Source: an uncultured Collinsella sp.
GTDB lineage: Bacteria > Actinomycetota > Coriobacteriia > Coriobacteriales > Coriobacteriaceae
Direction of reading: 5' to 3'
DNA length: 23,505 nucleotides
NCBI GenBank assembly: GCA_902490095.1
Contig: CABUCQ010000021.1
Coordinates: 1-23,505, forward strand
The stretch's first letter is position 1. Each line of letters begins with the position of its first letter. The position numbers were made by a program, and so were the translations under genes. Shown piece by piece: positions 1 to 7,631 of this stretch. The notes beneath the pieces are model-generated. The model was not told where the DNA came from. It searched no databases and worked only from the letters and a program-made list of their open reading frames with translations.

Positions 1-2057
1 CCGCGATCGTCGACCTCGATGACGACGACCTTGACCTCGTCGCCCACGTTGAGAACGTCCTCGACCTTCTCCACGCGGCCCTTGGCGACGCGGGAGATAT
101 GCAGCAGGCCGTCCTTGCCGGGCAGCAGGTTGACGAAGGCGCCGAAGGGCTGGATGGAGACCACGCGACCGGTGTACTCCTCGCCCGGCTCGGGAACCTT
201 GATGATGAGCTTGATACGCTCGACGGCCTGGTCGACGGACTCGCCGGTGCCGCCGACAAAGACGGTGCCGTCCTCCTGGATGTCGACCGAAGCGCCGGTC
301 TCGTCCTGGATGCCGCGGATGACCTTACCGCCGGAACCGATGACGTCGCGGATCTTGTCGGTCGGAACCTGGATGGAAACGATGCGCGGAGCGGTGCTGC
401 GCGTGGTGTGGCGCGGCTCGGGGATCACATCGAGCATCTTCTGCAGGATGAAGGCGCGACCCTCCTTGGCCTGCTGCAGGGCGCGGGCCAAGATGTCGAA
501 GGTAAGGCCGGTGGCCTTGTTGTCCATCTGCAGGGCGGTGATGCCCTCGGTGGTGCCGGTGACCTTAAAGTCCATGTCGCCCAGGAAGTCCTCGAGACCC
601 TGAATGTCGGACAGGACCACGGTCTTGCCCTCCTCCTGGATCAGGCCCATGGCGATGCCGGAGACCGGGCGCTTAATGGGCACGCCGCCGTCCATAAGGG
701 CGAGCGTGGAGCCGCAGGTCGAAGCCATCGAAGAGGAGCCGTTGGACTCCATGACCTCGGAGACCACGCGGATGGCGTAGGGGAACTCGTTCTCGTCGGG
801 GAGCACCGGGAGCAGAGCGCGCTCGGCCAGGTTGCCGTGACCAATCTCGCGGCGCTTGGGACTGCCCATGCGGCCGGTCTCGCCGGTGCAGAACGGCGGG
901 AAGTTGTAGTGGTGCATATAGCGCTTGCCCTCGGTGGGCTCGATGGTATCCAGACGCTGGCCCTCGTTGAGCATGCCAAGCGAAAGCACGGAGAGCACCT
1001 GGGTCTGACCACGCTGGAACAGGCCGGAGCCGTGAACGAGCGGCAGGTAGTTGTCCTTCACCATGATGGGACGGATCTCGTCGGCGGCACGACCGTCGAC
1101 GCGCTCGCCGGTCTCGACGACCATGGTGCGCATGGCCTTCTTCTCGAGCTTCTTGAGCGCCACGGGGATCTCGCGCTCCCATGCGGCCTGCTCCTCGTCG
1201 GAGAACTCGGCGCGGATGGACTCCTTCAGAGCCTCGACCTTGCCGATGCGGGAAAGCTTGTCGGCGTCGCGCAGGGCAGCGGCCATCTCGTCGTAGTGGG
1301 CGAAGATGCGCTCCTGGACCTCCTCGACGGGCTGGTCGAGCGGGTACTCCTTCTTGACGATAGCGCCGTTGACCTGCTCCCACTCAGCGACAAACTCGTC
1401 TTGGGCCTGGCAGAAGGCAGCGAGGGCCTCCTGACCAAACTTCATAGCGGCGAGCATGTCGTCCTCGGAGATCTCCTCGGCGCCGGCCTCGACCATCGAG
1501 ATGAAGTCGGCAGAGCCGCCCAGCTCCAGGTCCAAGTCGGAGCTCTCGCGCTCCTCATAGGTGGGGTTGACGATAAACTCGCCGGTCTCCACGTTGCGGC
1601 CGATGCGCACGCAGGCAAGCGGGCCCTCGAAGGGCACGCCGCCGAGCGTCATAGCCAAAGAGGCACCCATGACATTGATGACGTCGAAGGGGTTGACCTG
1701 GTCGGCGACGAGCGAGGTGGCGACGATATGCACCTCGTTGCGGAAGCCGTCCGGGAAGCTCGGGCGGATCGGGCGGTCGATCATACGAGCCGTGAGCGTG
1801 GCCTTCTCGCTGGGACGGCCCTCACGCTTGAGGTAACCACCCGGGATACGGCCGGCAGCGTACATCTTCTCGTTGAAGTCGACAGTCAGCGGGAAGAAAT
1901 CGTAATTCTTGCGCTCCTTGGAGACGACCACGGTATCGAGCATCGTGGTGTCACCCTGCTTGACCAGACAAGCGCCGGTGGCCTGCTTGGCAAGCTCGCC
2001 GGACTCAAAGGTGTAGGTCTTGCCGTACAGCTCAAAGGTCTTGGATACGAGTGTCAT
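1..2057 (-). CDS. pnp: Polyribonucleotide nucleotidyltransferase (PNPase), 3' end outside window
   Basis: PNPase is a trimeric 3'-5' exoribonuclease that degrades RNA by phosphorolysis to nucleoside diphosphates and takes part in mRNA turnover. The first 685 codons are present (family length about 700-750), and the stop lies beyond the left edge. The protein begins MTLVSKTFELYGKTY. Two RNase PH-like cores are visible: the first carries FFPLTVDFNEKMYAAGRIPGG, and the second has the FCTGETGRMGSPKRREIGHG-type catalytic region and a DIQGLEDFLGDMDFKV stretch. These are followed by a KH domain at about residues 555-615 (VIGSGGKVIRGI) and an S1 domain from about residue 625 (GRVVSIQPFGAFVNLLPGKDGLLHIS). 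The ATG at 2057 is preceded by a good ribosome binding site (AAAGGAG). rpsO lies directly upstream with a terminator between them, the classical rpsO-pnp order. The structured leader suggests post-transcriptional control. Identification is secure. Confidence 0.98.
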   Translation of the reverse strand, partial: MTLVSKTFELYGKTYTFESGELAKQATGACLVKQGDTTMLDTVVVSKERKNYDFFPLTVDFNEKMYAAGRIPGGYLKREGRPSEKATLTARMIDRPIRPSFPDGFRNEVHIVATSLVADQVNPFDVINVMGASLAMTLGGVPFEGPLACVRIGRNVETGEFIVNPTYEERESSDLDLELGGSADFISMVEAGAEEISEDDMLAAMKFGQEALAAFCQAQDEFVAEWEQVNGAIVKKEYPLDQPVEEVQERIFAHYDEMAAALRDADKLSRIGKVEALKESIRAEFSDEEQAAWEREIPVALKKLEKKAMRTMVVETGERVDGRAADEIRPIMVKDNYLPLVHGSGLFQRGQTQVLSVLSLGMLNEGQRLDTIEPTEGKRYMHHYNFPPFCTGETGRMGSPKRREIGHGNLAERALLPVLPDENEFPYAIRVVSEVMESNGSSSMASTCGSTLALMDGGVPIKRPVSGIAMGLIQEEGKTVVLSDIQGLEDFLGDMDFKVTGTTEGITALQMDNKATGLTFDILARALQQAKEGRAFILQKMLDVIPEPRHTTRSTAPRIVSIQVPTDKIRDVIGSGGKVIRGIQDETGASVDIQEDGTVFVGGTGESVDQAVERIKLIIKVPEPGEEYTGRVVSIQPFGAFVNLLPGKDGLLHISRVAKGRVEKVEDVLNVGDEVKVVVIEVDDR

Positions 2058-2070
2058 TGTTCTCCTTTAC

Positions 2071-2141
2071 CCCACAGGCCCCTTGCCTGCGGGCTTCTCA
2101 TGTGACGCGGGCCCCCTGCCCCCGCCACGCTTCAGAGCGTG
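2071..2141 (-). promoter_or_regulatory. Structured pnp leader with three hairpins
   Basis: Three consecutive inverted repeats occupy the pnp leader. In transcript order they are: 2141-2126, a 6-bp stem CACGCT/AGCGTG with a 4-nt loop; 2125-2107, a 5-bp stem GCGGG/CCCGC; and 2093-2071, a 9-bp stem CCCGCAGGC/GCCTGTGGG with one G-U pair and a 5-nt loop. The last ends just before the AAAGGAG ribosome binding site. No T tract follows any of them, so they are not terminators. PNPase synthesis is autoregulated through a leader stem in E. coli, and an Actino-pnp RNA motif has been described in Actinobacteria. That this leader does the same job is inference. Confidence 0.5.
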
Positions 2142-2160
2142 ATTGTTCACGCCCTTACAC

Positions 2161-2192
2161 AAAAAGAGCGCCCCGCTGCGCAGGACGCTCTT
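2161..2192 (-). terminator. Rho-independent terminator after rpsO
   Basis: Read on the minus strand, AAGAGCGTCC pairs with GGGCGCTCTT over 10 bp (one G-T pair) around a short loop, and the stem runs straight into five T residues. It starts 15 nt after the rpsO stop and separates rpsO from pnp. Some read-through into pnp is likely, because no convincing separate pnp promoter was found. Confidence 0.85.
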
Positions 2193-2207
2193 AGCATGTA
2201 CAAATCC

Positions 2208-2486
2208 TTACTGGATGTTGTCGCGGATGCCCAGAGCCTTGATGAGCTCACGGTACTCGACGATGTCGTTCTTCTTGATGTAGGAGAGAAGACGACGACG
2301 ACGGCCAACGAGCATGAGCAGGCCACGACGGGTGTGGAAGTCCTTCTGGTGGGACTTCATGTGCTCGGTCAGCTCCTTGATGCGCTCGGACAGGATGGCG
2401 ACCTGAACCTTGGGGTTACCGGTATCGACCGGGGAGTTACCGAACTGGGCGGTCAGCTCCGCCTTGCGCTCTTTGGAAACAGTCAT
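2208..2486 (-). CDS. rpsO: 30S ribosomal protein S15
   Basis: S15 is a primary binding protein of the 30S subunit that binds the central domain of 16S rRNA. The predicted protein is 92 aa (usual length 89) and shows the family signature through its whole length: FGNSPVDTGNPKVQVAILSERI, the HMKSHQKDFHTRRGLLMLVGRRRRLLSYI core, and a C-terminal IVEYRELIKALGIR. The ATG at 2486 is chosen because it gives the normal S15 N-terminus (MTVSKERKAEL) and follows an AAAGGTGA ribosome binding site; an in-frame upstream extension to 2585 has no family similarity. A terminator follows immediately, then pnp. The 138-nt region upstream contains inverted repeats that could allow S15 autoregulation. Identification is secure. 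Confidence 0.98.
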   Translation of the reverse strand: MTVSKERKAELTAQFGNSPVDTGNPKVQVAILSERIKELTEHMKSHQKDFHTRRGLLMLVGRRRRLLSYIKKNDIVEYRELIKALGIRDNIQ

Positions 2487-2506
2487 TGTTTCACCTTTCG
2501 TTTCGC

Positions 2507-2592
2507 GTCGCCCGCGGGCGACTCTATTCGCCTCGGACTGGGAAGCCGCCGGTGGAGCGGGCATCCAAGGTCGAGGTACCAACAAGTCGGTA
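2507..2592 (-). promoter_or_regulatory. rpsO leader with inverted repeats, possible S15 autoregulatory RNA
   Basis: The gap between recO and rpsO (2487-2624) contains two clear dyads in the rpsO sense. TACCGA/TTGGTA at 2592-2577 forms a 6-bp stem with a CTTG loop and one G-U pair. GTCGCCCGCGGGCGAC at 2522-2507 is a perfect 16-nt palindrome about 20 nt upstream of the start codon. A TAACAT sequence at about 2599-2594 could be a -10 element, but no matching -35 is seen. S15 represses its own synthesis through leader RNA in several phyla using unrelated structures. Assigning that role here is inference. Confidence 0.35.
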
Positions 2593-2624
2593 TGTTACCA
2601 CAAGCGGCGCGCGCCTGCGCATCA

Positions 2625-3374
2625 TCACCGACCCAACATGAATTCCATCGCACGGAGCCGCTGGTCGGTGTGCGTGGCGGCCCAAACATGCGAAAGCCCG
2701 AGCAGGAATGCCGCCGTATGCGGGTCGATTCGCTCGGCCATGAGCGCATCGAAGGTCATGGACATGAGGGCGCGCAGCCATGCGGTCTCACCGGTCGACA
2801 CCAGTTCGGCACCTGGAACGCTCGACGCGCACGACCCGCACATGAGACCGCCCGCCTGGGGCGAAAAATACGACAGCATGGGGTCTCCGCACAGCACACA
2901 GGCCGAAAAATCGGGACGATAGCCAACGTGCGATAGCAGCTTAAAGACATATGCCGCCACAAGTAGGTCCATATGTGCCGTGTCAAGCCCGCTGCCCACC
3001 AGGGCAAGCGCTCGCTGCGTTATGGCAAAGGTAAACGGGTCCTCGGCGTCCTCGAACGAGCACACGCGCGCGACCTCGGCGATCGCGCTTGCGGCGCAGG
3101 TCGTCTCGTAATCGGGCGCAGCGCCGAGCGGCGCCTCCATAAGCTCGGCCTGAGAAACCACGTCGAGTGACCGTCCATGTGCGAGCAGCATATCGACCGT
3201 ACAGAACAGCTCGCAGCGCGCAGCCAGGCGTCCGCCGGGTTTGCGGGCGCCCTTTGCCACGGCACGAACCTGCCGTCCCCGCTCGTCAAGCATCGTCAAG
3301 ATCAGGTCGGTCTCTTTGAGCTTCGTCTTGTCGAGGACGAGCACCTTGGTGCGATATGTCCGGGAGCCTGCCAT
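2625..3374 (-). CDS. recO: DNA repair protein RecO
   Basis: RecO works with RecF and RecR to load RecA onto SSB-coated single-stranded DNA at gaps and also anneals complementary strands. The 249-aa product has the usual length. The N-terminal OB fold is recognisable (YRTKVLVLDKTKLKETDLIL, then VRAVAKGARKPGGRLAA). The C-terminal part carries a zinc-finger-like pair CVLCGDP at 159-165 and CGSC at 179-182, typical of Gram-positive RecO. The ATG at 3374 lies 15 nt after the era stop, with AAGGA as a somewhat distant ribosome binding site. It is the last gene of the lepA-to-recO run. No terminator was seen before the rpsO leader. Confidence 0.96.
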   Translation of the reverse strand: MAGSRTYRTKVLVLDKTKLKETDLILTMLDERGRQVRAVAKGARKPGGRLAARCELFCTVDMLLAHGRSLDVVSQAELMEAPLGAAPDYETTCAASAIAEVARVCSFEDAEDPFTFAITQRALALVGSGLDTAHMDLLVAAYVFKLLSHVGYRPDFSACVLCGDPMLSYFSPQAGGLMCGSCASSVPGAELVSTGETAWLRALMSMTFDALMAERIDPHTAAFLLGLSHVWAATHTDQRLRAMEFMLGR

Positions 3375-3389
3375 GCGCGCCGCGCGTCC

Positions 3390-4457
3390 TTAGTCCTCGG
3401 CGTTGTAGCCAAAGCGGCGAATCTGGGCCTCGTCGTCACGCCAGCCGGCCTTGACCTTCACGTCCAGCTCCAAAAAGACCTGCGTGCCAAAGATGCGCTC
3501 AAGATCGCGACGGGCGTCGATACCGATATGCTTGATCATCTCGCCGCCCTTACCGATGATGATGCCCTTTTGGCCCTCGCGCTCGACGTAAATGGTGGCG
3601 TGCACGCGCAGCACCTTCTTGGTCTGCTCGAGCGCATCGCAGATCACGCCAACGGAGTGCGGAATCTCATCACGGGTGCGGCGCAAGACCTTCTCGCGTA
3701 CAAACTCGGCAACGAGCGTCTCATCGGAAGCGTCGGTACCCATGTCCTCGGGGAACCAACGCGGACCCTCAGGCAAAAAGTGCGCAACGGTCTCGATAAA
3801 TGCATCGACGTTGAAGTTCTTGACCGACGACGTCACAATCTCGTCGTCATATTCCATGAGTTCGTGGGCTGCCTTAAGCTGCTCCATGACCTGTGCGGGG
3901 TCGGCCTCATCGGCCTTGGTGAGCACCAGGACCTTCTTGCAACGAGCGCATCTGACGCGCTCGGCAACCCAGGCGTCTCCCCTGCCGATCGGTTTGGTGG
4001 CATCAATCAAAAACGCGACAACATCAACATCGTTCAGCTCGAACAACGCGCTCTTGTTGAGCTCGGATCCCAAGCCGTCCTTGGGCTTATGAATACCGGG
4101 GGTATCGACAAAGACCAGCTGGTAGCCGGGGCGGTTGACGACGGCGCGCATGCGGCGGCGGGTCGTCTGGGCCACCGGCGAGGTGATGGCGACCTTTTTG
4201 CCATAGCAGGCATTAAGCAATGTGGACTTGCCTGCGTTGGGACGACCGACCAGGGCCACAAAGCCGCTGCGGAAACCGGGCTCAACGTCACCAAAGCCCG
4301 CGAGGTTGTCGTCCTCGTCGCACAGGGCGTCGAGTTCCTCGTCGCTCATACCCTCAAACGGGTCGAACTCCTCGACATCCTCGAGCTCCTCGGTATCCAC
4401 CGCGTCCAGGGACTCGTCGTCCAAAATCTCATCGGCAAGCTGCATATTGTCGGACAT
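3390..4457 (-). CDS. era: GTPase Era with acidic N-terminal extension
   Basis: Era is a GTPase that binds the 3' end of 16S rRNA and assists 30S maturation. The 355-aa product contains the GTPase domain at about residues 64-230: G1 GRPNAGKS (71-78), effector region with TTRRRMRAV, G3 DTPG (118-121), and G4 TKAD (180-183) where Era usually has NKxD. It also has the C-terminal KH domain with GIIIGKGGEMIKHIG (298-312). The first 62 residues are an extension absent from typical Era (about 300 aa); they contain roughly 26 Asp/Glu and no Lys or Arg. The start at 4457 has a good AAAGGGA ribosome binding site, so the extension is probably translated. An internal ATG (residue 37) cannot be excluded. 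The neighbours ybeY, dgkA and recO fit the usual era context. Confidence 0.97.
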   Translation of the reverse strand: MSDNMQLADEILDDESLDAVDTEELEDVEEFDPFEGMSDEELDALCDEDDNLAGFGDVEPGFRSGFVALVGRPNAGKSTLLNACYGKKVAITSPVAQTTRRRMRAVVNRPGYQLVFVDTPGIHKPKDGLGSELNKSALFELNDVDVVAFLIDATKPIGRGDAWVAERVRCARCKKVLVLTKADEADPAQVMEQLKAAHELMEYDDEIVTSSVKNFNVDAFIETVAHFLPEGPRWFPEDMGTDASDETLVAEFVREKVLRRTRDEIPHSVGVICDALEQTKKVLRVHATIYVEREGQKGIIIGKGGEMIKHIGIDARRDLERIFGTQVFLELDVKVKAGWRDDEAQIRRFGYNAED

Positions 4458-4469
4458 GGGAATCCCTTT

Positions 4470-4847
4470 CTAAATAAAGCCGAGCGCGTGGGCAAATACC
4501 AGCAAGCCCACAATCGCGGCGGTGATGGAAAGAACGTATACGGAGGCGGCGGCGATGTCCTTCGCACGCTTGGCCAGCGGATGGAGCTCCTGGGTCGCCA
4601 GGTCGACGATGGCCTCCATGGCGGTATTGCAAAGCTCGCCGTGGATCACCAGGCCGCAACAGATGATAATCGTGGCCCACTCGGCAATGTCGAGCCCCAC
4701 GATGCAGCCTGCAATGACGGTGCACACGCCCGCCACGAGCATGACCTTAATGTTGCGCTCGGTCTTGACGGCGGTGACGAAGCCCTCCATAGCGTAAGAA
4801 AACGACTTTAAGAAGGACGGATGGTCCTTGTTCGATCCGGGAATCAT
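4470..4847 (-). CDS. dgkA: Diacylglycerol kinase / undecaprenol kinase family membrane protein
   Basis: This 125-aa integral membrane enzyme phosphorylates a lipid alcohol with ATP. In Gram-positive bacteria the usual substrate is undecaprenol, giving undecaprenyl phosphate for cell-wall synthesis. The family signature is present: GELCNTAMEAIVDL (70-83) with the catalytic Glu/Asn residues, and KRAKDIAAASV (93-103) with the metal-binding Asp. Three hydrophobic helices are visible at about 35-52, 56-70 and 101-122. The ATG at 4847 follows AGGAG with good spacing, 9 nt after the ybeY stop. The ybeY-dgkA-era order is common in Firmicutes. Substrate preference is inferred from the family. Confidence 0.93.
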   Translation of the reverse strand: MIPGSNKDHPSFLKSFSYAMEGFVTAVKTERNIKVMLVAGVCTVIAGCIVGLDIAEWATIIICCGLVIHGELCNTAMEAIVDLATQELHPLAKRAKDIAAASVYVLSITAAIVGLLVFAHALGFI

Positions 4848-4856
4848 AGACGGCTC

Positions 4857-5366
4857 CTAGTCGTGGGCGTGGTTGGTGATGGGGCCGACGTGGACTAGCT
4901 TGGGGTCCTCGCCGCGCTCGAGCGCCAGATCGCGCAGGATGGCGTCCTCGCGGGCCTCCATGACCTCGGCCTCGTCGTCCTCGATATGGTCATAGCCCAG
5001 CAGGTGCAGCATGCCGTGTACGAGCATCAGACGGCACTCGTCAGCGGGGCTATTGCCAAAACCGGGGGCCTGACGGGCAATAACCTGCGGGGCCAAGATG
5101 ATATCGCCGAGCTCGAGCGTCTCGTCGGCGGGAATATCCTCGTCAAAGGCCGAGTCGCATTCAAACGAGAGCACATCGGTGGTGCGGTCGATACCGCGCC
5201 ACTCGTGGTTGAGCTCGTGCATCTCGTCCTCGTCGACATACGAAAGGGAAATCTCGACTTCACGCTCAACGCCCTCGGCGGCAAGCACAACCTCGCAGAT
5301 GTGCTCCACCTCCTGCGCGTCGAGCAGCGTATCGAGCTCGGCATCGTTGCTGATCAATACACTCAA
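4857..5366 (-). CDS. ybeY: Endoribonuclease YbeY (rRNA maturation factor)
   Basis: YbeY is a zinc-dependent single-strand RNase involved in 16S rRNA 3'-end maturation and ribosome quality control. The 169-aa product carries the UPF0054 zinc motif HGMLHLLGYDH, with metal ligands His117, His121 and His127, and the conserved ELNHEWRGIDRTTDVLSF segment. The start is a TTG at 5366 whose last two bases overlap the phoH stop (TTGA), preceded by AAAGGAG at normal spacing, so translational coupling with phoH is likely. It lies in the phoH-ybeY-dgkA-era block, a classic association. Confidence 0.96.
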   Translation of the reverse strand: MSVLISNDAELDTLLDAQEVEHICEVVLAAEGVEREVEISLSYVDEDEMHELNHEWRGIDRTTDVLSFECDSAFDEDIPADETLELGDIILAPQVIARQAPGFGNSPADECRLMLVHGMLHLLGYDHIEDDEAEVMEAREDAILRDLALERGEDPKLVHVGPITNHAHD

Positions 5367-6349
5367 CGGGACTCCTTTCGGTCACGTACGCGCTTCTCGC
5401 GCACATCATCATAAGTATCGTATGCCTCGACGATACGTCCCACCAAGGCATGGCGCACCACGTCGGCGCGCTCGAGGTGCGAAAATGCGACATCGTCGAC
5501 ACGGCCCAAAATCTGCTCAACGTCAGCAAGACCGCCACGACGACCCACCAGGTCACGCTGGCTCAGGTCGCCGGTAATCACGAACTTGGAGTTAAAGCCC
5601 AAGCGCGTCAGGAACATCTTCATCTGCTCGGGCGTGGTATTTTGCGCCTCGTCGAGCACCACAAAGGCATCGCTCAGCGTGCGGCCGCGCATGTAGGCAA
5701 GCGGGGCGATCTCGATCACGCCGCGCTCCATAAGCTCATCGGTGCGCTCGCGATCCATCATGTCAAAAAGGGCGTCGTAGAGCGGACGCATGTAGGGATC
5801 AATCTTTTCCTCGAGGGTGCCGGGCAAAAAGCCCAGGTTCTCCCCCGCCTCGACAACAGGACGCGTCAAGATCAGACGGCCCACCTCGTGGCGCTTGAGC
5901 GCGGCAACGGCAAGCGCCATGGCCAGATAGGTCTTACCGGTACCAGCTGGACCCAAGCCAAAGGTGATGGTATGCGAGCGAATGGCATCCACGTAGCGCT
6001 TTTGCCCGAGCGTCTTGGGACGAATGACGCGGCCGCGATACGAAAGCAGCACGTCATCGCGAAGCGACGTAGCCTCGTGCTCACCGTCGCGCAAGACGGC
6101 CAGGCAGCGAGAGACATCGTCGGAAGGCAGCGTGCGCCCGGCGGCCGCCTCGCGAAAAGCGTGCTCGAAAAAGCGCGCCACGAGTTCGACCTCGTCCGGG
6201 TCGCCGCTCACGGCGATGCTATCGCCACGGGCGACCACGTGAGCGCGAACCAAGCTCTCGAGCGCACGAAGGACGCCGTCGCCGGCGCCCAAAACGCGCG
6301 AGGGATCAATCCCCTCGGGAACGATAAGTCTAATCTTCGAGGCTTCCAT
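5363..6349 (-). CDS. phoH: PhoH-family ATPase
   Basis: PhoH-like proteins are P-loop ATPases related to the helicase core of RecD/Superfamily 1 and are thought to act in RNA metabolism; their exact reaction is poorly defined. The 328-aa product has Walker A GPAGTGKT (133-140), Walker B VVLDEAQN (230-237), the LTRPVVEAGENLGFLPG segment, and KFVITGDLSQRDL near the end of the ATPase core. The ATG at 6349 is chosen because GGGAGG lies just upstream and MEASKIRLIV matches the family N-terminus. This start lies inside mtaB, giving a 20-nt overlap. The stop overlaps the ybeY start. Confidence 0.95.
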   Translation of the reverse strand: MEASKIRLIVPEGIDPSRVLGAGDGVLRALESLVRAHVVARGDSIAVSGDPDEVELVARFFEHAFREAAAGRTLPSDDVSRCLAVLRDGEHEATSLRDDVLLSYRGRVIRPKTLGQKRYVDAIRSHTITFGLGPAGTGKTYLAMALAVAALKRHEVGRLILTRPVVEAGENLGFLPGTLEEKIDPYMRPLYDALFDMMDRERTDELMERGVIEIAPLAYMRGRTLSDAFVVLDEAQNTTPEQMKMFLTRLGFNSKFVITGDLSQRDLVGRRGGLADVEQILGRVDDVAFSHLERADVVRHALVGRIVEAYDTYDDVREKRVRDRKESR

Positions 6350-7622
6350 GAACCTCCCTGCGCGCATGGACCAAGCCGGAATCATCGACTCCGATGATAG
6401 CAACATCGAGCAGGCACGGGGCTGTAAGTCCACAGGTATCGTCAAGACGGGCATGATGGAACGAGCCGAGCGTCAGGTTGTCACCATACTCGAGCACGGC
6501 ACGCTCGACCGTGCCCACGCGACGACGAGCGTCGGCAATAGCGAGCTCCTGTGCGGCGGCCCGCATACGGCGGCTGCGCTCGGCCATAACCTCGGGTGGC
6601 ACCTGGTCGGGCATGTCGGCAGCAAGGGTACCGGGACGCTTGCTGTAGCGGAACACGTGCATACGCGAGAAACCCACACGGCGGCACAGCGCCAGCGACT
6701 CCTCGAACTCCTCGTCCGTCTCACCAGGAAAACCGACGATGACATCGCACGAAAGGGACGCCTGGGGCAAGTTGGCGCGAATCATACGCACCGTGTCCTC
6801 AAAGGCCTCGGCGCTATAGGGACGGCCCATGCGATGCAGGGTCGCCGTGCAGCCGGACTGCACGGGCAGGTGCAAAAACGGGGCGATACGCTGCGGGTAG
6901 CGCGCCATAACCTTAAGCAGGCGCTCGGAGATATCCATGGGCTCGACCGAGGAAATGCGCACATGCGGAATAGACGTGCGCTCCATGATGGCCTCGAGCA
7001 GCTCATCGATTTCGACGTGCTCGTCGGTCGCGCTCTTGCCATCGTAGGCACCCAGGTTCACACCGGTCAGCACCACCTCGGGCACGCCGGCCTCCTGGGC
7101 CTCGCGAACTTGCTCGAGCACGGACTCGACGGGCACGGAGCGCTCGGGGCCGCGCGCCTTCCACACAATGCAATAGGTGCAGCGATGGTTGCAGCCATCC
7201 TGAATCTTCACGCCCAGGCGAGAGCGACCGAGCGCATCGACCACCTCGCCATCGCTGCAGGCGGGAACGCTATCGGACTCAACGCCCAGCACCTCGCAGA
7301 CACGTTCGGCGACATCGATCTTGGACGGCTCGGCGATCACGCGATCCGAAAGCTCCAGCAGCTCCTCGGGATGCAAATTGACCACGCATCCGGTCACGAC
7401 CACATAGGGCTCGTTTGGATGGGCCAGCGCATGACGGACGGCCTTACGGGTCTTGGCCTCGGCCTCGCCCGTAACGGCACAGGTGTTAATGACGATCAGA
7501 TCGGCATCCTGGGGCTCCACAATAGCAAAGCCCAAGCGCATAAGATCGGCAGTGATACGGTCAGACTCAACCCGGTTGACACGGCAGCCGAGATTAACGA
7601 CGGAAATATGGGGTGCGAGCAC
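6330..7622 (-). CDS. mtaB: tRNA (N6-L-threonylcarbamoyladenosine(37)-C2)-methylthiotransferase MtaB
   Basis: MtaB is a radical-SAM enzyme that converts t6A37 to ms2t6A37 in tRNAs reading ANN codons. The 430-aa product has the N-terminal methylthiotransferase domain with cluster ligands Cys13, Cys48 and Cys79 (NLGCRVN, NTCAVTGEAEAKTRK, VTGCVV). The radical-SAM CxxxCxxC motif is at 144-151 (CNHRCTYC). Further family blocks are VVLTGVNLGAYDG, RISSVEPMDI and FLHLPVQSGC. After the motif the sequence is IVWKARG, where relatives often have IIPxARG. The start is a GTG at 7622 preceded by AAGGAG. The neighbouring dnaJ-mtaB order is seen in Firmicutes. RimO or MiaB are less likely given the VNR(V)ES N-terminus and the context. 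Confidence 0.92.
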   Translation of the reverse strand: MLAPHISVVNLGCRVNRVESDRITADLMRLGFAIVEPQDADLIVINTCAVTGEAEAKTRKAVRHALAHPNEPYVVVTGCVVNLHPEELLELSDRVIAEPSKIDVAERVCEVLGVESDSVPACSDGEVVDALGRSRLGVKIQDGCNHRCTYCIVWKARGPERSVPVESVLEQVREAQEAGVPEVVLTGVNLGAYDGKSATDEHVEIDELLEAIMERTSIPHVRISSVEPMDISERLLKVMARYPQRIAPFLHLPVQSGCTATLHRMGRPYSAEAFEDTVRMIRANLPQASLSCDVIVGFPGETDEEFEESLALCRRVGFSRMHVFRYSKRPGTLAADMPDQVPPEVMAERSRRMRAAAQELAIADARRRVGTVERAVLEYGDNLTLGSFHHARLDDTCGLTAPCLLDVAIIGVDDSGLVHARREVHGSLED

Positions 7623-7631
7623 GCGGGCTCC

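Noticed and set aside
2606..2615. GGCGCGCGCC palindrome after recO as a terminator
   Set aside because: It is only 10 bp with no loop and no T tract; such palindromes are expected by chance in DNA this GC-rich.
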